From the NCBI RefSeq assembly GCF_002898515.1, contig NZ_PPFX01000017.1:1-64000 (forward strand): DNA of 64,000 nt, in the 5' to 3' direction. The position numbers were made by a program, and so were the translations under genes. The notes under the pieces are model-generated. The model searched no databases. It was not told the origin of the DNA and worked only from the letters and a program-made list of their open reading frames with translations. Below, piece after piece: positions 1-8,022 of the stretch (positions are counted from its first letter, which is position 1; each line of letters opens with the position of its first letter). Source of the DNA: Geothermobacter hydrogeniphilus (lineage in GTDB: Bacteria > Desulfobacterota > Desulfuromonadia > Desulfuromonadales > Geothermobacteraceae).

Positions 1-258
1 CACAACGACCGGAACAGCGCCAGTCAAGGCGCTACGCGCCATGCCTGGCGCACCATTGGAAAGCCCCACCTTCGATTGAAGATGGGGCCCCCCCTCCGGA
101 CTTCAAGAGCAACAAGAAAGAGATGTCGGGGTTCAAGATCCCTCCTTACCTCAACCCCCCTGTCTGCGTCATGCGATCCTGGACCACAACCCTCCCGCAA
201 GCAGTTCGCTATACACTATAGCGCCGGCATCTCAAAAAAATCTCACATTCAGTTTTTT
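1..258. other. Left edge, no supported gene
   Basis: No reading frame here looks like a real protein. A possible hairpin lies at 63-88: arms GCCCCACCTTC and GAAGATGGGGC with a GATT loop and one mismatch. It could be a terminator for a gene to the left of the window. Nothing else is recognised. Confidence 0.4.
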
Positions 259-477
259 TCAAAGCAACATTTTGAAGGGACCGGGAACATTTTTTCCGTT
301 CGGCATCATCTCGTCGCTGAACCCGACCGTCTCCATGCTGTAGAGCTTGTTCCGTTCACAATGGCCAACCAGGCCCCCCTTGCAGTAGGAATCGAAGAGT
401 CCGCGCCAGGCGGCACTGTTCTTGGCCGCGAAGCGCTGGTAGAAACCACATTTACCGATATAGGGACAACTCTCCAT
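259..477 (-). CDS. Small cysteine-motif protein (72 aa), unknown function
   Basis: A 72-residue protein whose start is chosen at the ATG at 477 because GGAGG lies 5-6 bases upstream; longer in-frame starts lack such a site. It has cysteines at about 4, 10, 32 and 40 in the pattern C-x5-C ... YC-x7-C (CPYIGKC, then YCKGGLVGHC). The arrangement resembles short conserved proteins I associate with Geobacter-type genomes (CPFF-type, ending in CARY-like motifs). Four cysteines suggest metal or Fe-S binding or a disulfide, but no function is known to me. It lies next to pgeF but is separated from it by a strong terminator, so it is probably its own unit. Confidence 0.6.
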   Translation of the reverse strand: MESCPYIGKCGFYQRFAAKNSAAWRGLFDSYCKGGLVGHCERNKLYSMETVGFSDEMMPNGKNVPGPFKMLL

Positions 478-589
478 GAGACCTCCGATCCGGCGATCCA
501 TTGGTGCCGGAGTTTGCATCCTTGATGCAACCTTTATACTCACGGGATCTCAAATTTTTCTTATATTTGAATGACGGACGACAAAAAAA

Positions 590-623
590 TAAAAAAATGA
601 CCGCCCCAAATCGGAGCGGTCAT
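590..623 (-). terminator. Intrinsic terminator after pgeF
   Basis: On the minus strand an 8-bp stem (ATGACCGC/GCGGTCAT, arms at 597-604 and 616-623) is followed by a run of seven T, an A and seven more T. It ends the rluD-pgeF operon about 30 bases after the pgeF stop. Confidence 0.85.
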
Positions 624-652
624 CTGAAAAATCATTTTGCCGGCTGTCGGCA

Positions 653-1450
653 TCAGGGCAGTGAAATGAAACCGAGCTGGCGACCGGTCCTGCCGTTATC
701 CCGTCGATGGGAAAAGAGCAGTTCCTTGTGGCAGCAGGTACATTCCTCGGCCAGATCGATATGCGTCCTGACAACCCCCGCCGTCAGCAACTGGCGACGG
801 CAGGTCTCGCGCAGATCAAGCTTCCAGTGTCCCAGACGTGACTCCTCCGCCACCCCGGACCAGGGCAGACCGGCCTTGCGGAACTGGTCGCGAACCGGCC
901 GGTCAACCTCATAGGCATGAGCCCCGATGCCGGGGCCGACAGCAGCCAAAAGGTCGTCAGGACGAACCCCGAACTGCTCCTGTAGAGCATCGACAGTGCG
1001 CTGAATGATCTGCGCGACAGCGCCGCGCCAACCGACATGAACCGCGGCTACCACGCCCTGAGCGGGGGCAGCCAGCAGCACCGGATAACAGTCGGCGACC
1101 AGCACCCCGATCATCATGCCGGGCTGGTTGCTGATGATCGCGTCACATTCAACCTGCTGAAAATGGCTCAGATCAGGATTGGGCTCGTCAACCACCAGGA
1201 TGTTATTGCCATGGACCTGGCGCACAGTCAGCAACTGGTGAACCTCAAGACCGAAGGCCCGGACCAGGGTCGAACGGTTGCCCTCGACATTCGGGCGGGG
1301 ATCCTCGGTGTTGAGCCCCAGGTTCAGCGAGTTGTAGGGGGCGCGGCTGATGCCGCCGTTGCGGGTGGTGAAGCCGGCCCGCAGGCTACCGGTGATCCAC
1401 TCCGGTTCGAGATAACTGATTTTTCCGTTGCGTGCCATTTTCATCGGCAT
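653..1450 (-). CDS. pgeF: PgeF/YfiH family (laccase-domain) protein
   Basis: A 265-residue member of the YfiH/PgeF family (COG1496, formerly annotated as polyphenol oxidase or multicopper oxidase). In E. coli PgeF removes wrongly incorporated L-serine from peptidoglycan precursors, and other members act on purine nucleosides. The metal triad of the family is visible: His80 in RQVHG, Cys121 in ADCYP and His138 in VHVGWRG. Length is normal. The ATG at 1450 has GGAG seven bases upstream. It starts three bases after the rluD stop, so the two are surely cotranscribed; rluD-pgeF pairing is common in proteobacteria. The cytoplasmic enzyme role is inferred from the family. Confidence 0.9.
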   Translation of the reverse strand: MPMKMARNGKISYLEPEWITGSLRAGFTTRNGGISRAPYNSLNLGLNTEDPRPNVEGNRSTLVRAFGLEVHQLLTVRQVHGNNILVVDEPNPDLSHFQQVECDAIISNQPGMMIGVLVADCYPVLLAAPAQGVVAAVHVGWRGAVAQIIQRTVDALQEQFGVRPDDLLAAVGPGIGAHAYEVDRPVRDQFRKAGLPWSGVAEESRLGHWKLDLRETCRRQLLTAGVVRTHIDLAEECTCCHKELLFSHRRDNGRTGRQLGFISLP

Positions 1451-1453
1451 TCA

Positions 1454-2467
1454 TCACTCCGCGTCGGCCGGGGTTCCCACCACCAGGCGCGACGGCTCCG
1501 AGAGTTGGTACTTCTCATCGAGATAATCAAGGATCTGCCCCAGATCCTCGGGCAGGGGACTGCGAAACTCCTGGTAATCACCGCTGGTCGGATGTTTGAA
1601 ACCCAGCAGCCGGGCATGCAGCGCCTGGCGCTGCAGCCGCTGCAGCCGTTTGCGCAGTTCAAGATCGGCAACTGCGTTGGCACGGCGTTGCTGACCGTAA
1701 ACCGGGTCGCCGACCAGGGGCAGGTTCAGCTCCGACATGTGGACCCGGATCTGGTGGGTGCGGCCGGTTTCAAGTGCCAGCTCAAGCCAGCTGAGTCGAT
1801 CAAGATCGAAACGGCGCAGCACCTCCCAGCGGGTCACCGCCCGCCGCCCCTGGCGGCTACGGCTGCTCATCTTCTTGCGCTCGGTCGGATGACGACCAAT
1901 CGCCTTGTCAACGATGCCTCGGGCCTGCTGAACCTGGCCATGGACCAGCGCCAGGTAACGGCGGCGGATACTGTGCTCCTTGAACTGTTCCGCCAGTGAC
2001 TGATGGGCAAGGTCATTCTTGGTGGCGACCAGCACCCCCGAAGTGTCTTTGTCCAGACGATGAACGATGCCGGGCCGCAGTTCCCCGCCGATACCGGCCA
2101 GATCACGGCAATGATAGAGCAGGGCATTGACCAGGGTGCCGTCGGGGTGCCCGGGCGCCGGGTGTACCACCATGCCTGCCGGCTTGTCAATGACAATCAG
2201 ATCGGAATCTTCGTAAAGAATGTTAAGTGGAATATCCTGTGGAATGGCGCTGATCGGTTCCGGTTTGAAGGGGGCCAGAAGTATTGTTTCACCACCCTTG
2301 AGACGGGTTCCGGCCTTGACCGGGATGCCGTCAAGCCGCACCCGCCCGTCATCGATCAGTTTTTTCAGCTGCGCCCGGGAATAATCCTCCAGCACCTCGG
2401 CAAGGAAGCGGTCCAGCCGCTGAGGCCCCTGCCCCGGAGCGACGTCCAGGCGGATAAGATCTGTCAT
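1454..2467 (-). CDS. rluD: RluD-type 23S rRNA pseudouridine synthase
   Basis: A 337-residue RluA/RluD family enzyme. RluD converts uridines 1911, 1915 and 1917 of helix 69 in 23S rRNA to pseudouridine. An S4 RNA-binding domain occupies roughly residues 15-65 (QRLDRFLA, SRAQLKKLIDDGRV). The catalytic motif is HRLDKDTSG with Asp139, and the family's GRTHQIRVH motif lies near residue 236. The start ATG directly abuts the stop of the 89-residue gene upstream. RluD rather than RluC is preferred because of pairing with pgeF, but specificity cannot be proven from sequence alone. Confidence 0.9.
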   Translation of the reverse strand: MTDLIRLDVAPGQGPQRLDRFLAEVLEDYSRAQLKKLIDDGRVRLDGIPVKAGTRLKGGETILLAPFKPEPISAIPQDIPLNILYEDSDLIVIDKPAGMVVHPAPGHPDGTLVNALLYHCRDLAGIGGELRPGIVHRLDKDTSGVLVATKNDLAHQSLAEQFKEHSIRRRYLALVHGQVQQARGIVDKAIGRHPTERKKMSSRSRQGRRAVTRWEVLRRFDLDRLSWLELALETGRTHQIRVHMSELNLPLVGDPVYGQQRRANAVADLELRKRLQRLQRQALHARLLGFKHPTSGDYQEFRSPLPEDLGQILDYLDEKYQLSEPSRLVVGTPADAE

Positions 2468-2737
2468 TTACCAGATGGTGCTTTCGATTTTTCCGGCCTG
2501 GCGGATCATGACATCCACCATGGCCCGGTCGTAAAGATGGTCTCGTTCGGGCATATCGGCGGCAACGCGGCTGTGGAAATGCTCCCGCCCTTCCTGCAGT
2601 TCCTCTTCAAGCAGCTCGAAGATATTGTCGTTCTTGATCCCTTCCTTGACTTTCTCCTGGTTGTAAAGGGCGATATCCGAAATGATCGCCCGGGCCAGGC
2701 GAAACGCCAGATTGGGGTTATCTACCAAGCGAGCCAT
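2468..2737 (-). CDS. Conserved hypothetical protein, 89 aa
   Basis: A small, mostly helical protein with no signal peptide. The ATG at 2737 is chosen because GGGAGGT lies six bases upstream; the reading frame stays open further upstream but that part has no site and no protein-like composition. I do not recognise a domain. Charged helices (NQEKVKEGIKNDNIFELLEEEL) dominate. Its stop adjoins the rluD start, so it is the first gene of the rluD-pgeF operon; a role in RNA modification is only a guess from position. Confidence 0.75.
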   Translation of the reverse strand: MARLVDNPNLAFRLARAIISDIALYNQEKVKEGIKNDNIFELLEEELQEGREHFHSRVAADMPERDHLYDRAMVDVMIRQAGKIESTIW

Positions 2738-2896
2738 AGCACCTCCCGTAGCAGGTTGAAAAGGGGATTGCCGTACTGATCCGTATAAATTTTGGCATAC
2801 TGACATTCTTCCCGGCGTGATGGAAATGCCGGAGCATGTCCACTGAAGCCCTGACCTATCCTGCAGATTACTTAAGCAACTGAAAAAAGTCAAAGT

Positions 2897-2914
2897 TTTC
2901 GGGTCCCCCCGAAA
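2897..2914 (-). terminator. Weak terminator-like hairpin after HAD gene
   Basis: Arms TTTCGGG (2897-2903) and CCCGAAA (2908-2914) with a 4-base loop. On the minus strand a run of six T follows about eight bases later, so it is a poor fit to an intrinsic terminator. It lies in the 203-base gap between the HAD gene and the 89-residue gene. Confidence 0.35.
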
Positions 2915-2940
2915 CCGCCGGCTGGTTTGCGGGTCAAGGG

Positions 2941-3675
2941 TCAAACCATCTGCTGCAGGATTTCGATCAGTTGCTGATGATCTCCACGCCAGTCCGGGGC
3001 CGGCGCATCCTCTTTCCGGTCAATCAGCCAGGTGTCGACCAGCAGGGTGGCGATGCCGACCCTGCCGGCGGCAAGGTCATGACCGGTGTCATTGCCGATC
3101 ATCAACGCCTGCTCCGGCCGCAGGTTGAAATGCCCCAGCAGATCCTCGAAATAGCCGGGGGCCGGTTTGCACAGGCACGAATTCTCCCAGTCACTGACCA
3201 GCGCGAAGGGATAATCATCCATCCCGCCCCAACGCAGCCGGGCGGCGACAATCTCCCGGGGGAACACCGGGTTGGTGGCGATCACCACCTCCCGCCCGGA
3301 GGCGAAGGCCGTGTCCAGCAGGGTGCGGATCTCCGGCAACGGCCTGACCAGCGGCCGCAGGCGTTCCAGGCCATCGTCACAGTAGGCTCCGAGAGCGCGT
3401 TCGAACTGTTGCGGACTGATGCCGCCGTGCGTTTCGAGCAGCCGCAGAAACTGCCGGCGATTGCTTCCGTCCCGCCGCCGCCGTTCCAGCAGCTGCAGAA
3501 TGGCATTGCGGGCCAGCGCCCGGAAGGCGGGTAAATCGACCCGGTCTCCCAGATGGGCCGCCAGTCCGTCGAGATAGGTCGGGATGAACTGCCGCATCTC
3601 AACCTGCAGCAGGGTGCCGTCGAGGTCGAAAAAAAGGGCGCGAATCCGGTCCAGCCGGGAAACATCAAAGTTCAT
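2941..3675 (-). CDS. HAD-superfamily hydrolase
   Basis: A 244-residue haloacid dehalogenase-type phosphatase. Motif I is FFDLDGTLL (Asp17 nucleophile, Asp19), followed by a helical cap domain (about residues 25-110) of the C1 type. Motif II is ATNP near residue 133, and motif IV is IGNDTGHD near residue 193. Substrate unknown; family members hydrolyse phosphate esters of small metabolites. Its ATG overlaps the stop of the upstream EamA transporter gene (ATGA), indicating translational coupling. Confidence 0.85.
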   Translation of the reverse strand: MNFDVSRLDRIRALFFDLDGTLLQVEMRQFIPTYLDGLAAHLGDRVDLPAFRALARNAILQLLERRRRDGSNRRQFLRLLETHGGISPQQFERALGAYCDDGLERLRPLVRPLPEIRTLLDTAFASGREVVIATNPVFPREIVAARLRWGGMDDYPFALVSDWENSCLCKPAPGYFEDLLGHFNLRPEQALMIGNDTGHDLAAGRVGIATLLVDTWLIDRKEDAPAPDWRGDHQQLIEILQQMV

Positions 3676-4628
3676 CGGGACGACCTCCCGGCCGATGGCG
3701 GCTGCCGATGAGCCTGAACCTGAAACAGGACCATGCCGACCGCCACCAGCAGCAGACCGACCAGGTGATAGGAATGCAGGCGTTCTCCAAGAAACAACAT
3801 CGCCATGCCGGCGGCAAAAACCGGAATCAGGTTGATGAACAGACCGGCGCGGTTGGGCCCCAGCAGATCGATGCCACGGTTCCAGCAGAGATAGGCGGCG
3901 ATCGAAGGGAACAGGGCGATATAGAGGATGCTGCCGACCACCGTCGGCGAAACAGCAGGCGCCGCCACCCGCCCTATCTCCCAGCAGAACAGCGGCACCA
4001 GCAACAGCGTCCCGAGACCGATGGTCACCGTCAGGTAGCTGAGCGGATGCACCTCGGGACGCCGCCGCAACAGTGCTGAATAGAGCGCATAACAGAAGAC
4101 CGCGATCAGCATCAGCAGGTCACCGCGCAGCAGCTGCAGCCCCGCCAGCCGGGCAAGCTCGCCGTGCAGCACGATCCAGCCCGCACCGGCACTGCAGAGC
4201 AGCACCCCGCAGCCCTGCAGCAGTGAAATCCGTTCACCATAAAGCAGGAAGCAGCAAAGGATGATGGCGGCCGGCATGACGGTCTGCATCAGGGCGCAGT
4301 TGATGGCGGTGGTGGTCTGGGTGGCGGTGTAGAGCAGGGTGTTGAAGCTGGCGATGCCGAACAGCGAGGCCGGCAGCAGATGGCGCCAACCGGCCCGCAA
4401 CGGCAGCCAGTCGCGGCGGACATGCTTCCAGGTAAAAGGGATCAGGAAAAGGAAGGCTCCGGACCAGCGCAGAAAGGCCATGGTGACCGGTGGAATCTGG
4501 TCGGCGACCCCACGCGCCAGCACCACGTTGCCGGCCCAGAAAAGCGGCGCCAGCACCAGCAGCAGGCAGGCCGTCAGGGAGAAAGGATGCGATCCGCGAG
4601 GCGGAGAAGATATCATCACAGATTCCAT
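3672..4628 (-). CDS. EamA/DMT-superfamily transporter
   Basis: A roughly 318-residue inner-membrane protein with about ten hydrophobic segments arranged as two EamA repeats, typical of drug/metabolite exporters such as RhaT/YdcZ/RarD relatives. The start at 4628 (MESVMISS...) gives the usual family length; the in-frame ATG at 4616 is equally possible, and upstream extension into arginine-rich sequence is unlikely. Substrate cannot be predicted. It overlaps the HAD gene by four bases. The gene faces away from the DUF2059 gene, so the 170 bases between them carry divergent promoters. Confidence 0.85.
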   Translation of the reverse strand: MESVMISSPPRGSHPFSLTACLLLVLAPLFWAGNVVLARGVADQIPPVTMAFLRWSGAFLFLIPFTWKHVRRDWLPLRAGWRHLLPASLFGIASFNTLLYTATQTTTAINCALMQTVMPAAIILCCFLLYGERISLLQGCGVLLCSAGAGWIVLHGELARLAGLQLLRGDLLMLIAVFCYALYSALLRRRPEVHPLSYLTVTIGLGTLLLVPLFCWEIGRVAAPAVSPTVVGSILYIALFPSIAAYLCWNRGIDLLGPNRAGLFINLIPVFAAGMAMLFLGERLHSYHLVGLLLVAVGMVLFQVQAHRQPPSAGRSSR

Positions 4629-4797
4629 TCGGCTGTCTGCGGACAGCCGATACCGGCGCCGGCACCCGGTTGTGAACGGTGCGGCGTGAACAATTCGTTG
4701 AATCGGGTAAACTGTAAACAGAGAACCACAGCTTCTGCCTGCTGATATGCCGCATCCGGCGGATAATTGCAAGACTTTGGCACGAAAGGAACCGTCT

Positions 4798-5298
4798 ATG
4801 CACCTCACCCGGACCCTGCTCCTCATACTGCTGTCCCTTGCCGTCGCCGGCCCGGTTTCCGCCGACCCGCTGACCCCGGCCAAGAGTGCCGGAATCCGCT
4901 ACCTGATGCAGCTCACCGGCACCGACAACATGGAACCCGAACTGAGCGGACAGCTGAAAAGCCGGGCACGACAAGCCCTCAAAGCCGATGGCGACAAGAT
5001 TTCCGAACGGGTCGAAGCCATCGTCGATTTCGAAGTCAGGCAACTGCTGGCGGAACGCCGTGACCTACTCGAAGACAAACTGATGCATATCTATGCCGAC
5101 CACTTCAGCCATGATGAAATCAAGCAGCTCATCTCCTTCTACCGCAGTGACATCGGCAAAAAATCTCTTCGGGTCCTCCCTGCCATCAGGACCGAGAGTC
5201 GTGAAACCGGACGGCAGTGGGGAGAGACACTGGTCACGGAACTGGTCCGGAGAATCAATGCCAGAATGAGCGCCGGCGACCTCCGTCTGACCGAATAA
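4798..5298 (+). CDS. DUF2059 protein, secreted
   Basis: A 166-residue protein with a clear signal peptide (LTRTLLLILLSLAVAGPVSA, cleavage near residue 22) followed by a helical DUF2059 domain whose core HIYADHFSHDEIKQLISFYRS is characteristic. It should be periplasmic. The function of this family is unknown. ATG at 4798 is supported by AAAGGA eight bases upstream; the longer frame from 4747 would precede the signal peptide with an unlikely extension. It ends just before the promoter of the XRE-cupin gene and may be transcribed alone. Confidence 0.85.
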   Translation: MHLTRTLLLILLSLAVAGPVSADPLTPAKSAGIRYLMQLTGTDNMEPELSGQLKSRARQALKADGDKISERVEAIVDFEVRQLLAERRDLLEDKLMHIYADHFSHDEIKQLISFYRSDIGKKSLRVLPAIRTESRETGRQWGETLVTELVRRINARMSAGDLRLTE

Positions 5299-5362
5299 TG
5301 TTTGATTATTTGAAACATTAAACGAGGAAATTCTTGACTTGAATCCTTCCACAGGCTAAAAA
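5296..5362 (+). promoter_or_regulatory. Promoter and inverted repeat before XRE-cupin gene
   Basis: A sigma-70-like promoter: TTGACT (5334-5339), 17-base spacer, TAAAAA (5357-5362). Just upstream is an 8-bp inverted repeat TAATGTTT/AAACATTA (arms 5296-5303 and 5313-5320) that overlaps the end of the DUF2059 gene. It could be the autoregulatory operator of the XRE protein. Confidence 0.55.
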
Positions 5363-5393
5363 ACAGGTAAAACTTCAACAAGGTCGGTGAGTT

Positions 5394-5990
5394 ATGAACA
5401 ACATCCGGGAGGAAGTCAAGGAACTGCAGATCGGCCGCAAGGTCCGTCACCTGCGACAGCAGCGGCGCATGACCCTGCAGGACCTGGCGGATCAGACCGG
5501 CCTGTCCAAACCCCTGCTTTCACAGATCGAAAACGATCAGGTGATCCCCCCCCTGGCAACCCTGCTGCGCATTTCGAAAGCCTTCAAGGTCGGCATCGAG
5601 AATTTCTTTCAGGAAGAAGACAGCTGCGAAAAGTGCATCCTGGTGCGCTCAGGAGAAAGCCGCAAACTGATTCAGCGAGGGCTTTCCCGCGGCGGTTCGC
5701 CACCCTACATCTACCATTCCCTGGCCTACGGCAAACGTGATCGCAACATTGAACCGTTTCTGATGGAGTTCGAATCCCGCACCTGGAGCGACGATCTTCT
5801 GGTCCACCATGAAGGGCAGGAATTCCTCTACCTGCTTGAAGGCGAAGTCGAATTCCATTATGGCGACCGGGTCATAACCCTCGGCAGCGGGGATTCGATC
5901 TTTTATGATTCCAGCGAGCCGCACGGCTACGTGGCGCTCAGCGACGCCCCCCCGCGCGGCATCGTGGTTCTCTATTCGCGCGAATTCTGA
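5394..5990 (+). CDS. XRE-family regulator with C-terminal cupin domain
   Basis: A 198-residue transcription regulator. A lambda-repressor-type helix-turn-helix lies at about residues 14-70 (MTLQDLADQTGLSKPLLSQIE). A cupin-2 sensor domain follows (about 115-190; HHEGQEFLYLLEGEVEF, then SGDSIFYDSSEPHG). Regulators of this type (SutR, PuuR relatives) sense small ligands or sulfur compounds. A cysteine pair, CEKC, lies at about residues 75-78 between the domains and might sense redox or metal. The neighbouring elbB and rubredoxin genes downstream could be targets. Confidence 0.9.
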   Translation: MNNIREEVKELQIGRKVRHLRQQRRMTLQDLADQTGLSKPLLSQIENDQVIPPLATLLRISKAFKVGIENFFQEEDSCEKCILVRSGESRKLIQRGLSRGGSPPYIYHSLAYGKRDRNIEPFLMEFESRTWSDDLLVHHEGQEFLYLLEGEVEFHYGDRVITLGSGDSIFYDSSEPHGYVALSDAPPRGIVVLYSREF

Positions 5991-6017
5991 TGCACGGCAA
6001 ATCCCGGTCGCCGACGC

Positions 6018-6045
6018 TTGACAAGAATGCGGCGTCATCTAGTCT
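6018..6045 (+). promoter_or_regulatory. Possible promoter of elbB
   Basis: A perfect -35 TTGACA (6018-6023), 16-base spacer and a weak -10 TAGTCT (6040-6045), about 80 bases before elbB. The -10 match is poor. Confidence 0.35.
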
Positions 6046-6124
6046 TTCACGATAACAACACGCGATCGACCAACCATGGTCCGGTCGTCGTGAATCCCAC
6101 CTGTCTGCAAAAGGAGGACCCATC

Positions 6125-6787
6125 ATGGCTAAAGTCGGAGTTGTTCTATCCGGTTGCGGCGTCTATGACGGCAGCGAAATCCACGAAGCGGTCATCACCC
6201 TGCTGGCCCTCGACCGCCAGGGAGTCGAAGCGGTCTGCATGGCCCCCGACATCGACCAGATGCATGTCGTCAACCACCTGAGCGGCGAAGAAGCCGCCGG
6301 TGAAAGCCGCAATGTTCTGGTCGAGTCGGCCCGGATCGCCCGCGGCAATATCAGAGATATCGCCACCGTCAAGGCGGCCGACATCGACGCCCTGATTTTC
6401 CCCGGCGGATTCGGCGCGGCGAAAAATCTCTGTGACTTCGCCGTCAAGGGGGCTGACTGCGACGTCAACCCGGAAGTCGCCCGCCTGATCCGCGAAATCG
6501 TGGCGGCGAAAAAACCCCTCGCTGCGATCTGTATCGCCCCGGCCATGGTCGCCAAGGTGCTGGGCGGTGAACACCTCGCCACCCAACTGACCATCGGCAA
6601 TGATGCCGATACCGCGGCGGCTGTCAACACCATGGGTGTCACCCATGTCGACTGTCCCTGCAGCAGTTTCGTCATCGACCGGGAAAACAAGATCGTCTCG
6701 ACACCAGCCTACATGCTGGCCGGCGGTATTGCTGAAGCGGCCGAAGGGATCGAAAAAACCGTCAAGGCCCTGGTTGAGCTGCTCTGA
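6125..6787 (+). CDS. elbB: ElbB, isoprenoid-linked DJ-1/PfpI family protein
   Basis: A 220-residue class I glutamine-amidotransferase-like protein of the ElbB/YhbL group. The start KVGVVLSGCGVYDGSEIHE and IFPGGFGAAKN near residue 98 are hallmarks. The nucleophile-elbow cysteine is in ICIAPAM near residue 138. E. coli ElbB has been called isoprenoid biosynthesis protein or glyoxalase; its true reaction is uncertain. An AAAGGAGG site precedes the ATG. Rubredoxin follows 43 bases later, suggesting a shared transcript. Confidence 0.9.
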   Translation: MAKVGVVLSGCGVYDGSEIHEAVITLLALDRQGVEAVCMAPDIDQMHVVNHLSGEEAAGESRNVLVESARIARGNIRDIATVKAADIDALIFPGGFGAAKNLCDFAVKGADCDVNPEVARLIREIVAAKKPLAAICIAPAMVAKVLGGEHLATQLTIGNDADTAAAVNTMGVTHVDCPCSSFVIDRENKIVSTPAYMLAGGIAEAAEGIEKTVKALVELL

Positions 6788-6830
6788 CAAAACTTGAATC
6801 CGGACATCCACTCGAACAGGAGATCCACCC

Positions 6831-6989
6831 ATGGACAAGTACCGCTGCGTTATCTGTGATTACATCTACGATCCCGCCGAAGGCGACCCCGGCAACGGCA
6901 TCGCTCCCGGCACCGCCTTTGAAGACCTTCCCGACGACTGGGTCTGCCCGCTGTGCGGCGCCGACAAGTCCAATTTCGAAAAGGTCTGA
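6831..6989 (+). CDS. Rubredoxin
   Basis: A 52-residue rubredoxin with the two iron-binding cysteine pairs CVIC (6-9) and CPLC (39-42). The conserved aromatic/acidic core [11 protein letters not shown]...[11 protein letters not shown] is also present. It is a one-electron carrier with a single Fe(Cys)4 centre, used in anaerobes for oxygen and superoxide detoxification and other redox routes. AGGAG lies nine bases before the ATG. It follows elbB closely and is followed by a strong terminator. Confidence 0.97.
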   Translation: MDKYRCVICDYIYDPAEGDPGNGIAPGTAFEDLPDDWVCPLCGADKSNFEKV

Positions 6990-7043
6990 TACCAGCAACC
7001 GACCCCGCGGGAGACATCTCCTTGCGCAATTCACGGTTCCGAC

Positions 7044-7087
7044 TGTCCGCAAACGCCCCGCCCGACCCGGCGGGGCGTTTGCGGACA
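7044..7087 (+). terminator. Terminator after rubredoxin
   Basis: A perfect 19-bp stem (7044-7062 with 7069-7087) around a 6-base loop. The GC-rich core GCCCCGCC/GGCGGGGC is followed by TTT, then the stem continues outward. Such a long perfect stem is unusually strong for a terminator with only three T. Confidence 0.7.
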
Positions 7088-7146
7088 ACAGCACCCTCCG
7101 GGTACAATAACCACAGACTCACCCCTCTCACTGACGGCAGGAACAG

Positions 7147-8022
7147 ATGAACAAACCACCACGCAAACCGGACTGGCTCAAGGTCCGTCTGCCTTCCGGC
7201 CCCAACTACGTCCGCATCGACCGCTACCACCGCCAGCAGGGGCTACACTCGGTCTGCCGCAGCGCCGCTTGTCCCAACCAGGGAGAATGCTGGAACCAGG
7301 GGACCGCGACCTTCATGATTCTTGGCGATCACTGCACCCGCGGCTGCCGCTTCTGCAACGTCCAGGGGGGACAGCCGCTGCCGCTCAACCCCGAAGAACC
7401 GGCCAGGGTGGCAACCGCGATCGCCGAGCTGCAGCTGCGTCATGCCGTCATCACCTCGGTCACCCGGGACGACCTCGATGACGGTGGCGCCGCCCAGTTC
7501 GCCGAACTGACCGCGGAGATACGTAAACGGAGCCCCAACTGCATCATTGAGCTGCTGATTCCCGACCTCGGCGGCGACCCGGCAGCTCTGCAGACGATCC
7601 TCGACGCCGCGCCGGATATCCTCGGCCACAATATCGAAACGGTCCCACGCCTCTATCCGCTGGTCCGGGCCGAAGCCGATTACCAACGTTCCCTGCAGCT
7701 GCTGCGGGACAGTGCCTGCCTGGCACCGCAGATTCCGACCAAGTCGGGGCTGATGCTGGGGCTGGGAGAAACGGTGGCGGAAGTCGAACAGGTGATGCGG
7801 GACCTGCTCGCCGCCGGCTGCCGGCTGCTGACCCTCGGCCAGTACCTGCAGCCGACCCGCGAACACCAGCCGGTGGACCGCTATGTTCCCCCGGAAGAGT
7901 TTGCGTCCTTCCGCGATTTCGGGCGGAAACTCGGCTTCCACCATGTCGAGGCGGGACCGCTGGTCCGTTCGTCCTACCATGCCGCAGAACAGTTCCAGGA
8001 GGCCGACCATGGGAGCCAGTGA
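7147..8022 (+). CDS. lipA: Lipoyl synthase
   Basis: A 291-residue radical-SAM enzyme that inserts two sulfurs into octanoyl groups on lipoyl domains (for example SucB encoded at 24.9 kb). The auxiliary [4Fe-4S] cluster motif is C37-x4-C42-x5-C48 (CRSAACPNQGEC). The radical-SAM motif is C63-x3-C67-x2-C70 (CTRGCRFC). The family C-terminal RSSYHA is present, and length is normal. No lipB is seen nearby, so octanoyl or lipoate supply must be encoded elsewhere. Its 3' end overlaps trxB by 14 bases. Confidence 0.97.
   Translation: MNKPPRKPDWLKVRLPSGPNYVRIDRYHRQQGLHSVCRSAACPNQGECWNQGTATFMILGDHCTRGCRFCNVQGGQPLPLNPEEPARVATAIAELQLRHAVITSVTRDDLDDGGAAQFAELTAEIRKRSPNCIIELLIPDLGGDPAALQTILDAAPDILGHNIETVPRLYPLVRAEADYQRSLQLLRDSACLAPQIPTKSGLMLGLGETVAEVEQVMRDLLAAGCRLLTLGQYLQPTREHQPVDRYVPPEEFASFRDFGRKLGFHHVEAGPLVRSSYHAAEQFQEADHGSQ

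Noticed and set aside
2738-2944. N-terminal extension of the 89-residue gene
   Set aside because: A strong ribosome site precedes the ATG at 2737, and the upstream part shows no coding character.
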